A DNA stretch of 64,000 nucleotides from Rhizopus arrhizus (lineage: Eukaryota; Mucoromycota; Mucoromycetes; Mucorales; Rhizopodaceae). The notes under the pieces are model-generated. The model had not been told where the DNA came from and searched no databases. It saw only the letters and a list, made by a program, of their open reading frames with translations. The stretch spans positions 1,550,001 to 1,614,000 of the forward strand of contig JAKZZE010000006.1 of the NCBI GenBank assembly GCA_024220505.1, in the 5' to 3' direction. A program made the translations under genes and the position numbers. Below, one piece after another: positions 20,663-34,021 of the stretch. Within the stretch, counting starts at the first letter, position 1. Every line of letters starts with the position of its first letter.

Positions 20663-23378
20663 AAAATAGAATCGAGAAGAGTATCTGAAGCTAACGACAA
20701 CGGGGAGGAAACTGTCGAATACTCATCAGCCATTCCTGAACCAGTAACTGAAGGTATATTTTTAATCAGCAAAGTATTTAATATAAGAAAGGTTTTATTT
20801 ATTGAAATGTATTTTGCAACTTGTTAGACGGAATGAATATTGACGAAGAGGAAGGAATGAGTAATGAAGAACAGCTTCGTCACCTCTTGCTGTTGTTCAT
20901 TGTGCTTTTTCAAGCAAAGCACCTCTCGGTGAAAGCCGGTGAAGACTTGTTGGCCTTTCTTTCCTTCTTTGTCCGTTCTCTTGGCCATGGTATGGAGATT
21001 CCTACAAAGATCTCTACTGCCCGTACTATGGTCAATTATTCCACTGCCAGCAATGGTTTGTCCCGTTTTCTTGTTTGCTCTGCTTGTCGAAGCGTTTACA
21101 CTTCTGGAAGCTTGCATTCTCGCTCCTGTGGCTATGTACGCTTCCCTCACAACCCTTATCGACAAGCACAACCATGTGGAAATGCTCTTTTTGCAGGCAG
21201 CAGTTTAAAGCCAGTGCTTGAGTATCCCTACAACTCAATTACTGAGACTTTAAAAAAGTTCTTTATGCGACCCAGTTTTGAACAACAAATTGAGCAATGG
21301 AGAAGAAGATCAGTTGATGAAGATGTTATGTTCGACATATACGATGGCAGAGTTTGGAATCAGCTTGTGGATTCAAACGGGCAAATTTTTACCAGTCAAC
21401 CAAGATCATTGATGGTATCCTTGAATGTGGATTGGTTCCAGCCAAGTGACAACATGAAGCATTCTAGTGGTGCCATTTACCTTGCAATCAACAATCTGCC
21501 AAGAAATACACGTATGAAGTTTTCCAACATCGTTTTGGCAGGTGTTATTCCTGGACCACATGAGCCCAATGATGATCAAATCCAAAACTTCTTGAAGCCA
21601 TTGGTAGATGAATTGCTTGTACTGTACAATGGTGTTATAATGCCCACTTACGAAAATCCTAACGGAGAACTAGTTCGTGTGGCATTGATGTCCATCAATT
21701 GTGATATGCCTGCAGCAAGAAAAGTAGCTGGATACATGGGCGCCATGGCTACTAAAGCATGTAACAAGTGCTCAACTGCTTTTGGCCGTCTATCAACTGG
21801 TACCAGGTCTTCAAAACCAAACTTTTCTGATTTCAACGATGAAAACTGGGTGCAAAGAACGTGGGAACAGCAAAGATTTGATGCGTATGACTGGTTGACT
21901 GCTACGCACAAGGCACAACAAGAAGAAAAACAGGCAAGTTCTGGTACAAAGTGGAGTGAAGTACATCGACTTCCTTACTTTGATGTGGTGAGATATGTAA
22001 CTGTCGATCCAATGCATAACTTATTTCTTGGAACACCTAAGAAAATGATTGAAGTCTGGCAGGATTTTGGCTTGCTTGTTTCTACTGATTTTCCAGCAAT
22101 GGCAACAGAGTCGACTACTATCAGCATTCCTCAGCAATACGCTAAGCTATCTGAAGGTATGTAATACTGCTTGATCGTGTTTATATATACATGGAATAAA
22201 GCTTTATTTCATGGTGGAACAAAATACTTATTTTTTTTTCTTTTTTTTTTAAAAAAATAGGAAAAATCTCTGGTGCTTTTGCTAATATGAAATCAGATGA
22301 GTGGAGAACCTGGGTTGTTGTGCTGTCACCTTTCCTGCTCAAACAAAAACTGGCAGGTGAACATTTTACAAACTGGTTGCGGTATGTCGATGCTGTGAAG
22401 CTGGTCACTGGCCCTTCCATCACAGTAGAAGACATAGATACCGCACATTTATTGATGAAAAACTTTGGCAAGACCTGTGTCGAGCTGTATGGTGAATCTA
22501 TGCCCACCCCAAATATGCATATGCATCTTCATTTAAAAGAAAGCTTTCTGGACTTTGGTCCCTCATACTCTTTTTGGCTTTATGGCTTTGAACGTCTCAA
22601 TGGCGATATGAAACATATCAACATCAATTTTAAGACTGGATTTGAAACCACTTATGCTACTATGTTTATTCAAAATGTTCACACACAAGATCTAGTATAT
22701 TCTTTACATTCCTTTATAAATTCAACAAACGAAGACATACTCCTACTAATTAAATTTATAGAAGAGATAGGTGAGGTTACGAATGACGAGAGTGGTTTAA
22801 CGCCATTTGATTACTCTCGTTTCATAGACGGACCTAGCTTATTCAATTCAACAATAACTGGTAGTGAGCCTCTGCCACCCACATCCTTTCCTTTAAATTT
22901 CGACAATCGAACTCAACTTATATGCCCAGAACACTATGAATCATTAATTAATTACTACACCTATACCTATGCACTCATCCCTGGCACGTTTATCAGCAAT
23001 ATTATTCATTCATTTAAAGATATAAACTTGCTTGGACAAAAATATACATCATCAAAAAATACTTCAACTTCTTCATCCTCCTGCATTATCCAAGCTATTA
23101 TCAACAACGAAATACGCATTGGTCAAATTTCTTATCTCTTTACACATTCATTTAACAACTACACTCATTACTTTGCATTTGTCAATTGGTACAGCCATGC
23201 GACCCATCACTTTCCCTCCTTTGATGATACTGGCATTCAAGTGTGGAAAAACCAGTTTGACCCAGTCTCACAACAAAATATACTTCCTGTTCACAAAATT
23301 CACAATCCAGTAGCAGTGAAGTCATATTTAGATAATCATATTCTTACACTTTCTCTCCCAAGACGGATCTATATGTAA
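20455..23378 (+). CDS. tnp2-type CACTA transposase, element B, intact
   Basis: Inferred exons are 20455-20584, 20670-20753, 20828-22156 and 22261-23378; phases agree and give 886 residues. The product would cut and move CACTA ends. The N terminus has Cys-rich motifs (CTCSECSNHPNGF; later LVCSACRS with CG...CG). The core shows the Transposase_21/tnp2 signature VSLNVDWFQPSD, YLAINNLPRNTRMK, IVLAGVIPGPHEPNDDQ, CNKCSTAF and TVDPMHNLFLGT. The last exon contains NMHMHLHLKESFLDFGPSYS and YGFERLNG. Exon 1 to 2 uses a G|GTTTTT donor, which is weak. No stop or frameshift was seen. Confidence 0.87.
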
Positions 23379-23539
23379 AAACTATGTCGAAGCGTTCATT
23401 CATTCATTTATTATTATTATTATTATTATTGTTTTATTATATATTTTACTAAAGAATCATTCAATAGACTTTTTTTTAAAAATTTTTATTCAATTTGTGA
23501 AGAAACAACAAACCAAGAAAAAAAAAAGGGGAAGAATGC

Positions 23540-24887
<1,348 letters not shown>

Positions 24888-24968
24888 TTTTTAAAACAAA
24901 TTATATATGGAAGAAAAAAAAAAAAACCTAAGTACAAAATAAATTGAAGATGAACACAAAACAAGATG

Positions 24969-25252
24969 ATACTTTTGTTTGTTCTACAAAAAAAGCGAAG
25001 AAAAAAAAGCCTTTGGAGTTAAAGATATTACATTTAAATAAAAAAAAAAAAGAAGAGAAAGTTTAAACTGTTTATGAATAGCCTCTCTGAATGTTTCAAT
25101 AGTTAAACAGTATTAAAGAAGACTTATTTTTAATCGATAGTGGGTAACTGTAACACTGGTAAAATGAGGCTATAAAAAAAGTACTTTTTTTTTTCCTTTT
25201 TTTTTTTCTTTTTTTTTTAAACAAAACATTCTTTCTAAAAGGTAAGTTCTTA
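24969..25252. promoter_or_regulatory. Bidirectional promoter block of element B
   Basis: This is the counterpart of 16296-16589, identical apart from poly-A and poly-T lengths. CTATAAAAAAA at 25170-25180 faces the plus-strand array; the tnpA-like gene starts on the other side at 24887. Confidence 0.6.
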
Positions 25253-26010
25253 ACATTATATATATTCTATTTCTATTCTTATGGTATTTTTTTTTAGTAA
25301 AGTTGTGTTTGTTCCTTTCTTGATGTTTTAAATGGTCTTTATAAAGTCTCTCCCATGATTATCATTGCTTCTTTTACTTGTTAGTATAAGCTTGGCTGAT
25401 GCTTTTTTTTCTTTTTTTTTTTTATCTCATGATCCATCTAAAGCAAGGTACTATTACTTTTACTATATACTCAATAACTAATAATTATTATAGATGCGTA
25501 CTGCTTCCTTTTTTTTTTTTTTTTTTTACTTGTTGGTAAAGCTTAGCAAGGTTTTTCTCTTAGCCCATCTAAAGCAAGGTGCTATTATTTTTGCTACATA
25601 TACTCAATAGCTAATAAATATTATAGATGTCTGATGCTTTTTTAGTCGTTTGTATACGCTTAGCTAGTTTTCTTCCCATGGTCTATCTAAAGAAAGGTAC
25701 TATTACTTTTATTATATATACACGATAGCTAATAACTATTATAGATGAATGCTGCTTTGCTTTGGCCTTTTCTATCTCTTTTCTGCCTTTGCTTTGGTTC
25801 TTAAGTACTGATGTCTTTTCTTTTGCTTTGAGTACCCAAGTCTTTGAATCCTTGTGTCTTTGAATCCTCGAGCTTGGCTTTTTTTTTCTTTTTTTCTTTT
25901 TTTCTTTTTTTTTTTTTTTTTTTTTTCTTTTGAGAACTTTTTGAGTTCCACGAGGCTAATTGATGTATTTTTAGATTAGATGCTGCTATTCTGGTGGCAT
26001 TAGGTAAGTC
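25170..26010 (+). other. Divergent splice-like tandem exon/intron array, element B
   Basis: This has the same layout as element A: a GTAAGT donor near 25242, three intron-like units at 25448-25493, 25579-25626 and 25697-25744 (46-48 nt, RCTAATAA near the 3' end, TATAG end), and a last GTAAGT at about 26004. Spacing between units (131 and 118 bp) matches A (133 and 118). The intron-like segments differ by only a few bases between elements. Confidence 0.45.
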
Positions 26011-26137
26011 AAGTACACTTTTAAAACGCTACAAGCAAAGAAATACCATGTATTATTATTATTTTATTCAAATAAAAAAAAAAAAAAAGCTATTTTTTAT
26101 AAACAAAATCCCTATTTTTTTGTGTATATAAAGCAAT

Positions 26138-26234
26138 ATTTATTGCAATATGAATGGTCAATAAAGAAGTATATAAAGCTATATAAGTGGTTCATAAAGA
26201 AGTATATAAAGCAATATGAGTGGTTTATAAAAGA
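26138..26234 (+). repeat. About three 33-bp subterminal repeats, element B
   Basis: These are the same AAAGAAGTATATAAAGCAAT units as in element A, but only about three copies, about 330 bp from the right terminus. Confidence 0.7.
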
Positions 26235-27835
26235 GCAAAAAGACAACTAAAGTAGTGTTTTACAAAGCGTGATTGGTTGCCAAGCACCATTAGATGTCAA
26301 ATTGATAATAAACAAGAGCCACAACGTAACTGATGAAAGGTCCACCTTGCAAGATCAGTTAACGAAAAAGTCTCCCAACAGTCTCCTGTGTTGGCCACAA
26401 ATCTTGCACCATCACATAACCAAAGGGCGAACAATAACTTACACGATTTGTGGCAGAGACAGGAGGCTGTGCGTGGATAAATCTCTTACCTGATTGTACA
26501 CGATTGTAAATTATTTCGCAAGATTGGTAAACGATTTGTTACCCAATTTACACTATTATTTGCAGTGTTTCACTGCACCCAATCACCGTTATCCAAGTTG
26601 ATAAAGTTGATCTTTTTTGATAGTGGTAATTCTATTAAATGAGTGAGAACTCGGATTTAAATGTTAGAAAGCTGATTTTTATATCAGAAGAAAGCTTGAA
26701 AAAAATAGATTGTAAATCTATAAAAATAATCAAAAGTATATAATATGTTTGTTGAATAAAAAGACATTGTATTTTTTAAAAAAATAAATAATTTTCTGTT
26801 GTGCTACATGATGCCATACAAGATTACAAATTGGGAAGACTATGCTTTTTCAACTTCAGTGCAATATTTTTTAACTTCAACAAAGATCGAAAACACAGTT
26901 CTATTGGCCTACAAGCTCGGAAATCCAAGTGATTGAGTCGTGGCGTTTTCTTTTCAAGCATTCTTCGGCTCTCATGTCGTATTTTACAAAAAAAAAACTT
27001 TGTTTAATACAAAAGGAGATTTATTTTGGTTACTAATGAACAAAAGAAAAAAAAAAAAAAAAAAGAAGAAAGAGTGAAGAGGCACATATGAATAAGAGGG
27101 ATGAAACTCTTATATAAGTGCATAATATCGCTATAATAATAAGTATAAAAGTATGTGTTTATAAATTGGAACAAAAAAAAAAAGAATGTGAATATGGTAG
27201 AAAATTTAAAAGATTGAATAAAATATATAAAAAAAGAAGGATTCTTTTGGCTCTAAAGAAGTTAAACTTGTTTTAAAGCTGAAAAAGATATGTTTTAAAT
27301 AGTAAGATCACGGCATAAAAAAGACAGAGTATTTTTGATAATCATTTTTATTTTTTGAGAGTAAAGAAAAAAAGGCGGCAACGGAATGAATGTCTATTAT
27401 GCTACACGTCTTGAGATTTCTATGAAAAGGTTAAAAAACAAAAGAAAAAGTATATTGTTACTAAGTACTTTTGAAAAAAAAAAAAAAAATACATTCCCAG
27501 CATTGACATTACAAAAGGAATCTCCATTCAATGTATTGTTTAAACTTGAATAAAAAAAACGAGTGTTTTAAATTTGGGCTTTAAAAAAAAAGTACTTTAG
27601 AAATTTTTTCATTAAAAAAAAATAAAAGTGGACCAAATATGACGAAGGTGGGAAGCATCAAACAGAAATCTAAAATAAGATTCAAAGACCACAATACAAA
27701 CGGCAAACTGATTTTATCTGTAACCAAATCTAGAATGAAACAAAGGTAAAAAAAAAAAAAATTAAATTTAAAGATCTAAACACCGCTTTCATTTTTTTTT
27801 GTTTTATTTATTTCACAAGTTTTTTATTTTTTTTT

Positions 27836-29176
27836 TTAAAACAGCAAGTTGATTTCATCCAACTCTATTTCACCACCAAAAGCCCAAGCGATACTCTCTT
27901 CAGTTATATTTTCTTTTTTGATGAAGTCAGGAACAGGCAACGAGCATTTTCTTTGAACACGAGGAAGAAATTGGATGCTGTTATTTCCAGTTCTTTGCCT
28001 CTTTGCCTTGTCACTTGCTATCTGATCATCCAACAGCTTAAAAAATTCGGTACACTGAATATTGGATAATTAGTTGATTGCGCTTAAAAAGATATTAATT
28101 AAACTTACAGCAGGTGATCTGTACTTTGGTACGCGAACTTCAAAATAATCAACTGTTTTCTTGCACAAGACAGACATACGTTCCTTTTCAGTAAAAGGAG
28201 TTATTCTATCTGGATTTTGCTCCAGAAGAATTTCCTCCACCTTGTCGATTGTATCATTGTTGTACATGTCTTCTTCTTCAGACATGTATTGCTGTTGAAG
28301 CAAATAATCACAGCTTGGATAGTTTTCGTAAACGCCTTGATCCTTGTACTGCTCGTATATAGCCTTACGAGCTCTTGTTTTCTAAAAAAGCAAAGTTAGT
28401 TATGCAAGTACAATACTTTATGTAGCACTTACAGCACTTCTACGAGTGACTTTTGCTGCTTTTCGTTTTCTTATAAATTCTTCAACTGGATCTTCCTCTT
28501 CACCCGTGGATATTCCCGCCTTCTTTGTATAATATTGGCGCTCGAGGTACTTGCGCAAATCGCGGTTGTTGGTATTTTTATATGAATAATGGCTATTCAC
28601 ATAATCCTGCAGCAATTTAAATACTCTTTGATTTTCAGTAGACTTCAGAGGCTTTTCAAGAACATATTGAGATGATGGCGGCAGGTTGTTGTAGTGATTT
28701 CTCACAGCATCCTATATTTCAGAGAAAAGCGATTAGTATATTTGTTTAAAATTGAATTTTAATGTTCTTACTTTGACAGCAGTAGCAATCGGCTTTGCGC
28801 CTTTGCCTGATTCTGCTTCAAGCTCATCGTATGCTTCTTTGAGCTTGCTGTATGCTACTTGCAAGGCCCGCTTTTCCTCTTGCTCTTTTCGAAGCATCTC
28901 TTTCAGACCATCGTTTTCTTTTCTTAGCTCCATATAAATGGAAAAAGAAAGAGATACTTCATCAGTCTCCATGTCTTCAGCTTGGCGCATTCGCTTCTGA
29001 ACATGGGTCATGGGAGGAAAACCAGACCTAGGATAGGCAAAGCTATCTGGAATGGCATCGCTTGAAGCAAGCTCAGGAACAACAGCACGAGAAGGAACAG
29101 CGATTGGTTGCCCAACAAAGTTAGAGCCACGAGCATTGGCAGGAGCAGGGTTGAATTGAATACCACGATCAGACAT
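27836..29176 (-). CDS. tnpA-like protein of element C
   Basis: Inferred exons on minus are 28772-29176, 28433-28711, 28109-28381 and 27836-28054, all phase 0, giving 391 residues. Exon 1 starts MSDRGIQFNPAPANARG and ends in a coiled-coil-like Glu/Lys region (KENDGLKEMLRKEQEEKRAL). Exon 2 is basic (RDLRKYLERQYYTKK, then EEFIRKRKAAKVTRR). Exon 3 ends YFEVRVPKYRSPA, matching FVVKRPSFRSNE of element B, and exon 4 has IAWAFGGE matching PSWAFSSS. Exon count, intron positions and these motifs make it a diverged homologue of the element A and B genes. Function is unknown; a role in binding element ends is inferred. Confidence 0.68.
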
Positions 29177-29290
29177 ATTGTTATAAGAGTAATTTGAAAT
29201 AAAGATAAGTGAGCTTGACATCAAAATTGAATCTTTCTTAAATATCATCAAGTTTACAATGAAACTCAGTCTTAGTATAGCAAAAAAAAA

Positions 29291-29842
29291 TATATAAAAA
29301 GATTTCCTTTTCGAAATTTTGTTCCTTTTTTTTTTCTTTTTGTTCAGCAATTTCCTTTTTCAACATCGCTCCGGTTATCGCAAGGTAAGTAAAAAAAAAA
29401 AAAAAAAAAGAAAAAGAAAAAGAAAAAGAAAAAAAGAAAACTTTAGTTCTAACATGCTGTAGTAGACATTCATACTTGTATCCATGGCTGCTGTAGTTCC
29501 TTTGGTTCTTTGCATATCTGCTCAAAAGGTAAATACATTCATATCTTTCAGTAATCTTTATTAAAAGTAAAATTAGCTTCCTTTAGTTCGTGGCTGAAGC
29601 TTTATGGATGTCTTGGCATCCTGTTTTGTTAGTAAAAGAGCTTTAAGGTAAATAAATCAAGTACATCATGGTTTACTTTTATTAATGTTTTATTTTATAC
29701 AATTTTAGATGCTTTGGCTTCTGTTGCTCCCTGTTGTCTATAACCTGTTATAGCTTTGGATTTTTTTTTACTACTGGCGCGCTTTTCTTTATGGGCTTTA
29801 TTTACTATGCTCTTTTGTTTGCTGCTTCTATGGTCAAGGTAA
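29291..29842 (+). other. Divergent splice-like unit of element C
   Basis: TATATAAAAAG at about 29291 is followed by exon-like CATCGCTCCGGTTATCGCAAG and GTAAGT near 29384. Further exon-like segments end CTCAAAAG|GTAAAT (29530), TTTAAG|GTAAAT (about 29648) and GGTCAAG|GTAAGC (29839), with CTTTAG and TTTTAG acceptors between them. One segment starts ATGGCTGCTGTAGTTCC and encodes a short hydrophobic stretch. The layout parallels elements A and B although the sequence has diverged. Confidence 0.35.
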
Positions 29843-30379
29843 GCGTATTTTCCTTTTTTTTTGCATCTACCGTTTGAATTTTTTATTTGATCGTTTCCAT
29901 GGATCCCCTGCTCGCTTTCCCTCCTTCCCCTACCCTTTTGTAATACTGTAATGAACCAATAATATATAATCAATATGGCAATAAAGCCCAAAAATAAATG
30001 AATAAAACTACATTTTTGACCAATAATACCGTGTTTTAAGCCTATTTTATTTCCCAATATAAATCATCCAAAGCTAAATATAGCCATAATAAGCCAATAA
30101 GGAAGCATTGCTAAAGAGCAACAAACGAATAAGGAAGCATTAGGAAAAGGCAACAAGCCAATAAAGAAGTGGTATTAAAGAGAAACGCAAGCATGTAAGG
30201 TCCAATAAAAAGGCATCATGCTTGTGTTTCATCGTTAAAAGAATAATGAAGCGGCGCGTTGCCAAACAGTGATACTTGGTTATCACACTGAAATAGTTAA
30301 CATTCAACGTAAACAGGTTCAACTTGGCATACTGCAATAACGCTGCATTAAATATGATAAATCCCGATTAACTGAGGTA
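29843..30379. other. Gene-free stretch with AT-rich repeats
   Basis: This stretch contains imperfect repeats of CAATAAGGAAGCATT (about 30085-30190). It then runs into a short Merlin 3' remnant next to mariner copy 3. No protein-coding gene was seen. Confidence 0.4.
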
Positions 30380-32009
30380 CAGTAGCGGACAAAACTGGTG
30401 CACAAAACTTTTTTTTAGCTTTTAACTACCATTACCTGCTCATGGTAATTGCAATAGTCATGAAACTGTACTAGAAGGAGGATATACTAGTCATTGTAAT
30501 CTATGTATGTTCTAAGCATGACATTGTTAAAACTGAGCGATAAGCGTGCTTTGAATTTATAAAATCTTATATTTTCTAAAAACCGCAAAAGTGGCTAAAA
30601 TCTTAGACTTTATATAATCATCTCATCTCTTGATATTATCGGATATTCTTCTTTGCATATGCTAATAATATGCGTGTATATCATTTTCAGTAAAAGAACC
30701 CGGCTCTTTAACTATTCTTTTCCAAAGATCATCGACCCTTTTTGATCTAGTGTCGTATCATCATACCTTTGCCATCAATTGCCACCTGGCATGCTTAAGC
30801 GGACTTAGGCCGGGATTAGTGGCGGCTAAACTTGTAGCACAGAAGCGCTGTTATCAAATATTGAGTTTGTGACATGCGTTGACTTGTGCCTTGTGTCATT
30901 GTCATACTGAAACGAGAGATTACGACGTTTTAGACTACTATACGCTAGGCTTTTGTGGTATGAAGTAAGCGAAATATATGTGTATATTTATGAGTTCATT
31001 ATACCATCGTATACCTGACACACATATTCTGGTCCTCAATATCTAATACAGCCTTAAAACATAACAGAGCAGCCAGCATGCTTCATTGTTTGATCACCGT
31101 GAAAAAATCGCTAAGGTTGCTCGACTTGCTTTCAATATTAGTGTATACTGTCTGCATCCATAATGTTCATATTTGTTTCATTGCTAAAGATAGCAGACTT
31201 CCAGCCCTCTATTGTATACAATGGCTTGTCGTGATACCACATTCATCGCTTTTTCCGGCTAATACAGCTGATGAAATTCTTCGATTCCTTACTTCCAGAC
31301 TCAAAATCTAGCTTCCTACAGTGCCTTCAGACTGACAATTTGCTAATACTGTATCTTAAGGTCCTCAAGATGTGCTGAGCATCGGAAACTGTGTGTAACG
31401 GACCTTGTACAAGCTTTAGGTTGGTGATTGAGCTAGTAACTTTTCAGACTAAAAGCGGGAGACCTTCATGATCACAAGACATAAAGTTTCTTTCTTCCCT
31501 CTTTCTCCTGTTGATTGTCCATTTAGAGATCCTTGTTACTCTAGAAATACCTGCTGTCGTACGAACTAGGCGTGTTCGAGATCTCAGAGTTTCGTTTTTA
31601 CAGTTGCTTATTTTCTTAAACATATAAGGCTAGTACTTTGTTATAGTGAATAGGGTAAAAACAAAAGGGGGGACTCAATGGGAAATACAAAATAAGTACA
31701 GTTTTATATATTTTTTAAGAGCTACTAAAATTTACTAATATGCTGTGAAATCTGAAAGCAAACGGGAGAGATATGGGGAAAATTGAAAGAAGGCTAGACA
31801 AGCACCACATTTTTGGCGAAAATTGAAATATGCAAAAAATCACTAAAAATGACCTTATGCCTGAAGGATGTCCGACACAGTTCCGGTTTACATAACATAA
31901 TGTATATTTTGGACTGTCTTTCAGATGGTATATGCCACAAAAGTCGCAGACATATGGCGGAGATACAATGTTGATTTTAATTTTTGTGCACCAGTTTTGT
32001 CCGCTACTG
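30380..32009 (-). mobile_element. Defective Tc1/mariner element, copy 3 (1,630 bp)
   Basis: This is the same family and exact length as copies 1 and 2, flanked by TA (30378-30379 and 32010-32011). The transposase relic reads on minus with the same SNET change. It interrupts the Merlin-type transposase gene just after its catalytic Glu. Confidence 0.88.
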
Positions 32010-32011
32010 TA

Positions 32012-32949
32012 CGTACCTTCTATAGTATTAGTACAAGCACCTGTCTTCGGATCACGGAACGTCTTTGAGTGATTGACCGTTTCCACTATTAAGTTTCGGC
32101 TTGGATCACTGTCAATGCCTTTATAGCCTTTCCAGCAATCTACCATAACATGCGAACCTGTCATCAATGATTAAATGCACTGATCATCTAGCATATACAT
32201 ATTCTAATCATTACCATCCTTTACGAATGTATCGATTATCAACTTCAAGGTATTTTGATTGCGGTTAGGCACCGTCAACAAGAACACCTTACGCTCGGGC
32301 GTACGCTCTACACCTCCAACAACCCAAACACCATCGACCCTCTTCCCCTTATTGTACTTTCGCTTCCCAAACTTGCTTTCATCTATTTCAACGACAATTG
32401 GCTGCCCATCACTGTTAACTCCACCTAAGTATGACTTGTTAATCACATACTCTGATGTAAACAAAGCATCACGTACCGACTTGAACATCTTCAATTCGAA
32501 AATCTGCCTCCATTACTTGGTATATGTCCGTAATAATGTTGCGGACAGTCGGTAGACTAAGACCAGTCATAGTAGATATTGTTCCGTTTGGAACTTGTAA
32601 CAGAAAAAGGTACACTACTAAGAGTGTTTGATGAATAATGGACTTGCGACCTTGGAAAAAGGAGCCGTCCAAGTAAGAAATACGGCTACGACCGCACGCA
32701 CAGTTCCTTGAGCCACATCGCCAAAAGAATCCATCTCGGCTGGACTGGTTCAAGCGCATTTCAGAGCCTTCTTTACACTTGCGTGTAGAAAAAAAAGCAC
32801 CATTTTCCTTTAAATACCTTATACCAGTTGCCTTTAGTTACGTTCCCTCCCATTTAAAAACAAACTTACTTCATAGTACAGTCAGCCGTCATAGTTCTTT
32901 CGGCAATATAAGCAAGAGTTGGCATGTTGTTAGCAGCGTTGGAAGACAT
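32012..32949 (-). CDS. Merlin/ISXO2-like transposase, spliced, truncated by mariner copy 3
   Basis: Inferred exons on minus are 32870-32949, 32477-32817, 32215-32424 and 32012-32157; phases agree. The start is MSSNAANNMPTLAYIAERTM. Exon 2 has a zinc ribbon (TRKC and WRCGSRNCACG), then GSFFQGRKSI. Exon 3 has the first catalytic Asp in VVEIDESKFGKRKYNKGKR. Exon 4 has Asp in VMVDCWKGYKGI and Glu in NTIEGTY, completing a DDE set of the ISXO2/IS1016 type. The frame stops being meaningful beyond the mariner insertion; a short remnant with frame damage lies left of 30379. Confidence 0.78.
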
Positions 32950-33599
32950 TAGATTTTGATGAAATGGATAAAAAGATGAAGGAAAGAACAAAAAAAAAGA
33001 CAAACGTATCTCTTTTTATACTTTTTTACAAGCTTTGTTATCATTTCGAGATCAGCCGATAGATAGGAAGCATCTCCGCAACGGAAGTTCGTTTTACCGT
33101 AGTGAGATGACAAAAGTTTTCCCGAAACTCTTGAGATTTTGAAAAAAAAAAATGCTAAGTAACTTAGAGTAAAAGTTAAGCAAAAAGTAGATGACAATGT
33201 ATGAGCATCTACAGGGAATCGAACCAACGACCTCCACATTTGAAAGCTATCGACGTAGTTATTTGACCAAGAATGCTGATTTGCCGATTTTCGTTTTGCA
33301 AGTCCTTCTATCATCAAATTTCTGATTTTTGACGCGGATTTTCTCGACCTTCAGAAGTCGTATCTCGACCCGGATTTTTTTAATGATCTTGTACTTGCCC
33401 GCACTCTTGCTTGGAGTAATAGGATGGAGGAAAAAAACAACGGAACTTCGAGAATCTCGCAGTTCACCATTTTTGGTATAATAAACTCCGCTTGAAAATA
33501 ACAGAATCGTGTTCTGTGACCCCAATAACCATATTAAGCATATTAAACTCCGAGTTCGGAGTTTATATATGTATATATAGTATGTGGACGGTAAATCTT
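32950..33599. other. Region between Merlin gene and LINE fragment
   Basis: No protein-coding gene is supported. It holds a tRNA-like relic (33204-33277) and a palindrome AAACTCCGAGTTCGGAGTTT near 33544, next to the abrupt end of the LINE ORF2 fragment. Confidence 0.4.
33204..33277 (-). pseudogene. tRNA-like relic
   Basis: The minus strand reads AGCATTCTTGG... and ends ...GTTCGATTCCC...ATGCT. A B-box-like GGTTCGATTCC is present and the outer ends can pair over about six bases. The T and anticodon stems pair poorly, so it is not a working tRNA. It could be a decayed tRNA or part of a tRNA-derived SINE. Confidence 0.35.
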
Positions 33600-34016
33600 T
33601 CACAGATCCCTATCGACAAAGGCAGAGGATAAAACTAGTGAAGGATTTAAACTCACAATGCCGCAATAATGAGACCAGACAGAGGACTTGGTTTGAAATT
33701 TCATGTCAAGAATTTGTTGTTGTTCGGGGTCAGATGCATGTGTTTCTTGGAGGGTGAGCAGATCCAGTGATTGTGATCGAAGGAAGCGGATGAATTCGGA
33801 ACTGGTGGTGGGTTGGTTGGTTTTGATGAGGCTACGGCAATTAAGAGATCCAACATTAATGTTGACTTGTTTGTTTCTGGATGAAGGACGGTCGTATTGG
33901 TTTTCGGTTTGAGAAAAGGATCTAGATTCGGGGACAGTAGTAGGATAAGATGTAAAATTAATAGAGTTGTTCAGATTTATATCAGTCATATTCGTATTCA
34001 TATTGGGCATAATCAT
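33600..34016 (-). pseudogene. LINE ORF2, N-terminal endonuclease fragment
   Basis: This 138-codon frame starts MIMPNMNTNM and includes NVGSLNCRSLIKTNQ and LDLLTLQETHASDPEQ, the start of an AP-type endonuclease (Asn of LNCRS, Glu of QETH). It stops at 33600 without the rest of the endonuclease or any RT. It follows ORF1 (37354-38787) once the two Tc1 elements are removed. Loss of the 3' part is unusual for a LINE and suggests deletion or rearrangement. Confidence 0.75.
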
Positions 34017-34021
34017 AATTA

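Larger units (their letters stand above)
26571..30290 (-). mobile_element. CACTA-related element C without a transposase gene (right boundary uncertain)
   Basis: CACTGCACCCAATCACC begins directly after the TTT duplication of element B and looks like a CACTA left end. The segment has a homologue of the tnpA-like gene (27836-29176), a divergent TATA plus splice-like unit (29291-29842) and AT-rich repeats such as AGCCAATAAGGAAGCATT near 30085-30170 resembling subterminal repeats. I found no matching right terminus; it may have been lost or altered next to the mariner/Merlin insertion at 30378. No tnp2 sequence is visible, and 26571-27835 shows no recognisable gene. Confidence 0.4.
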
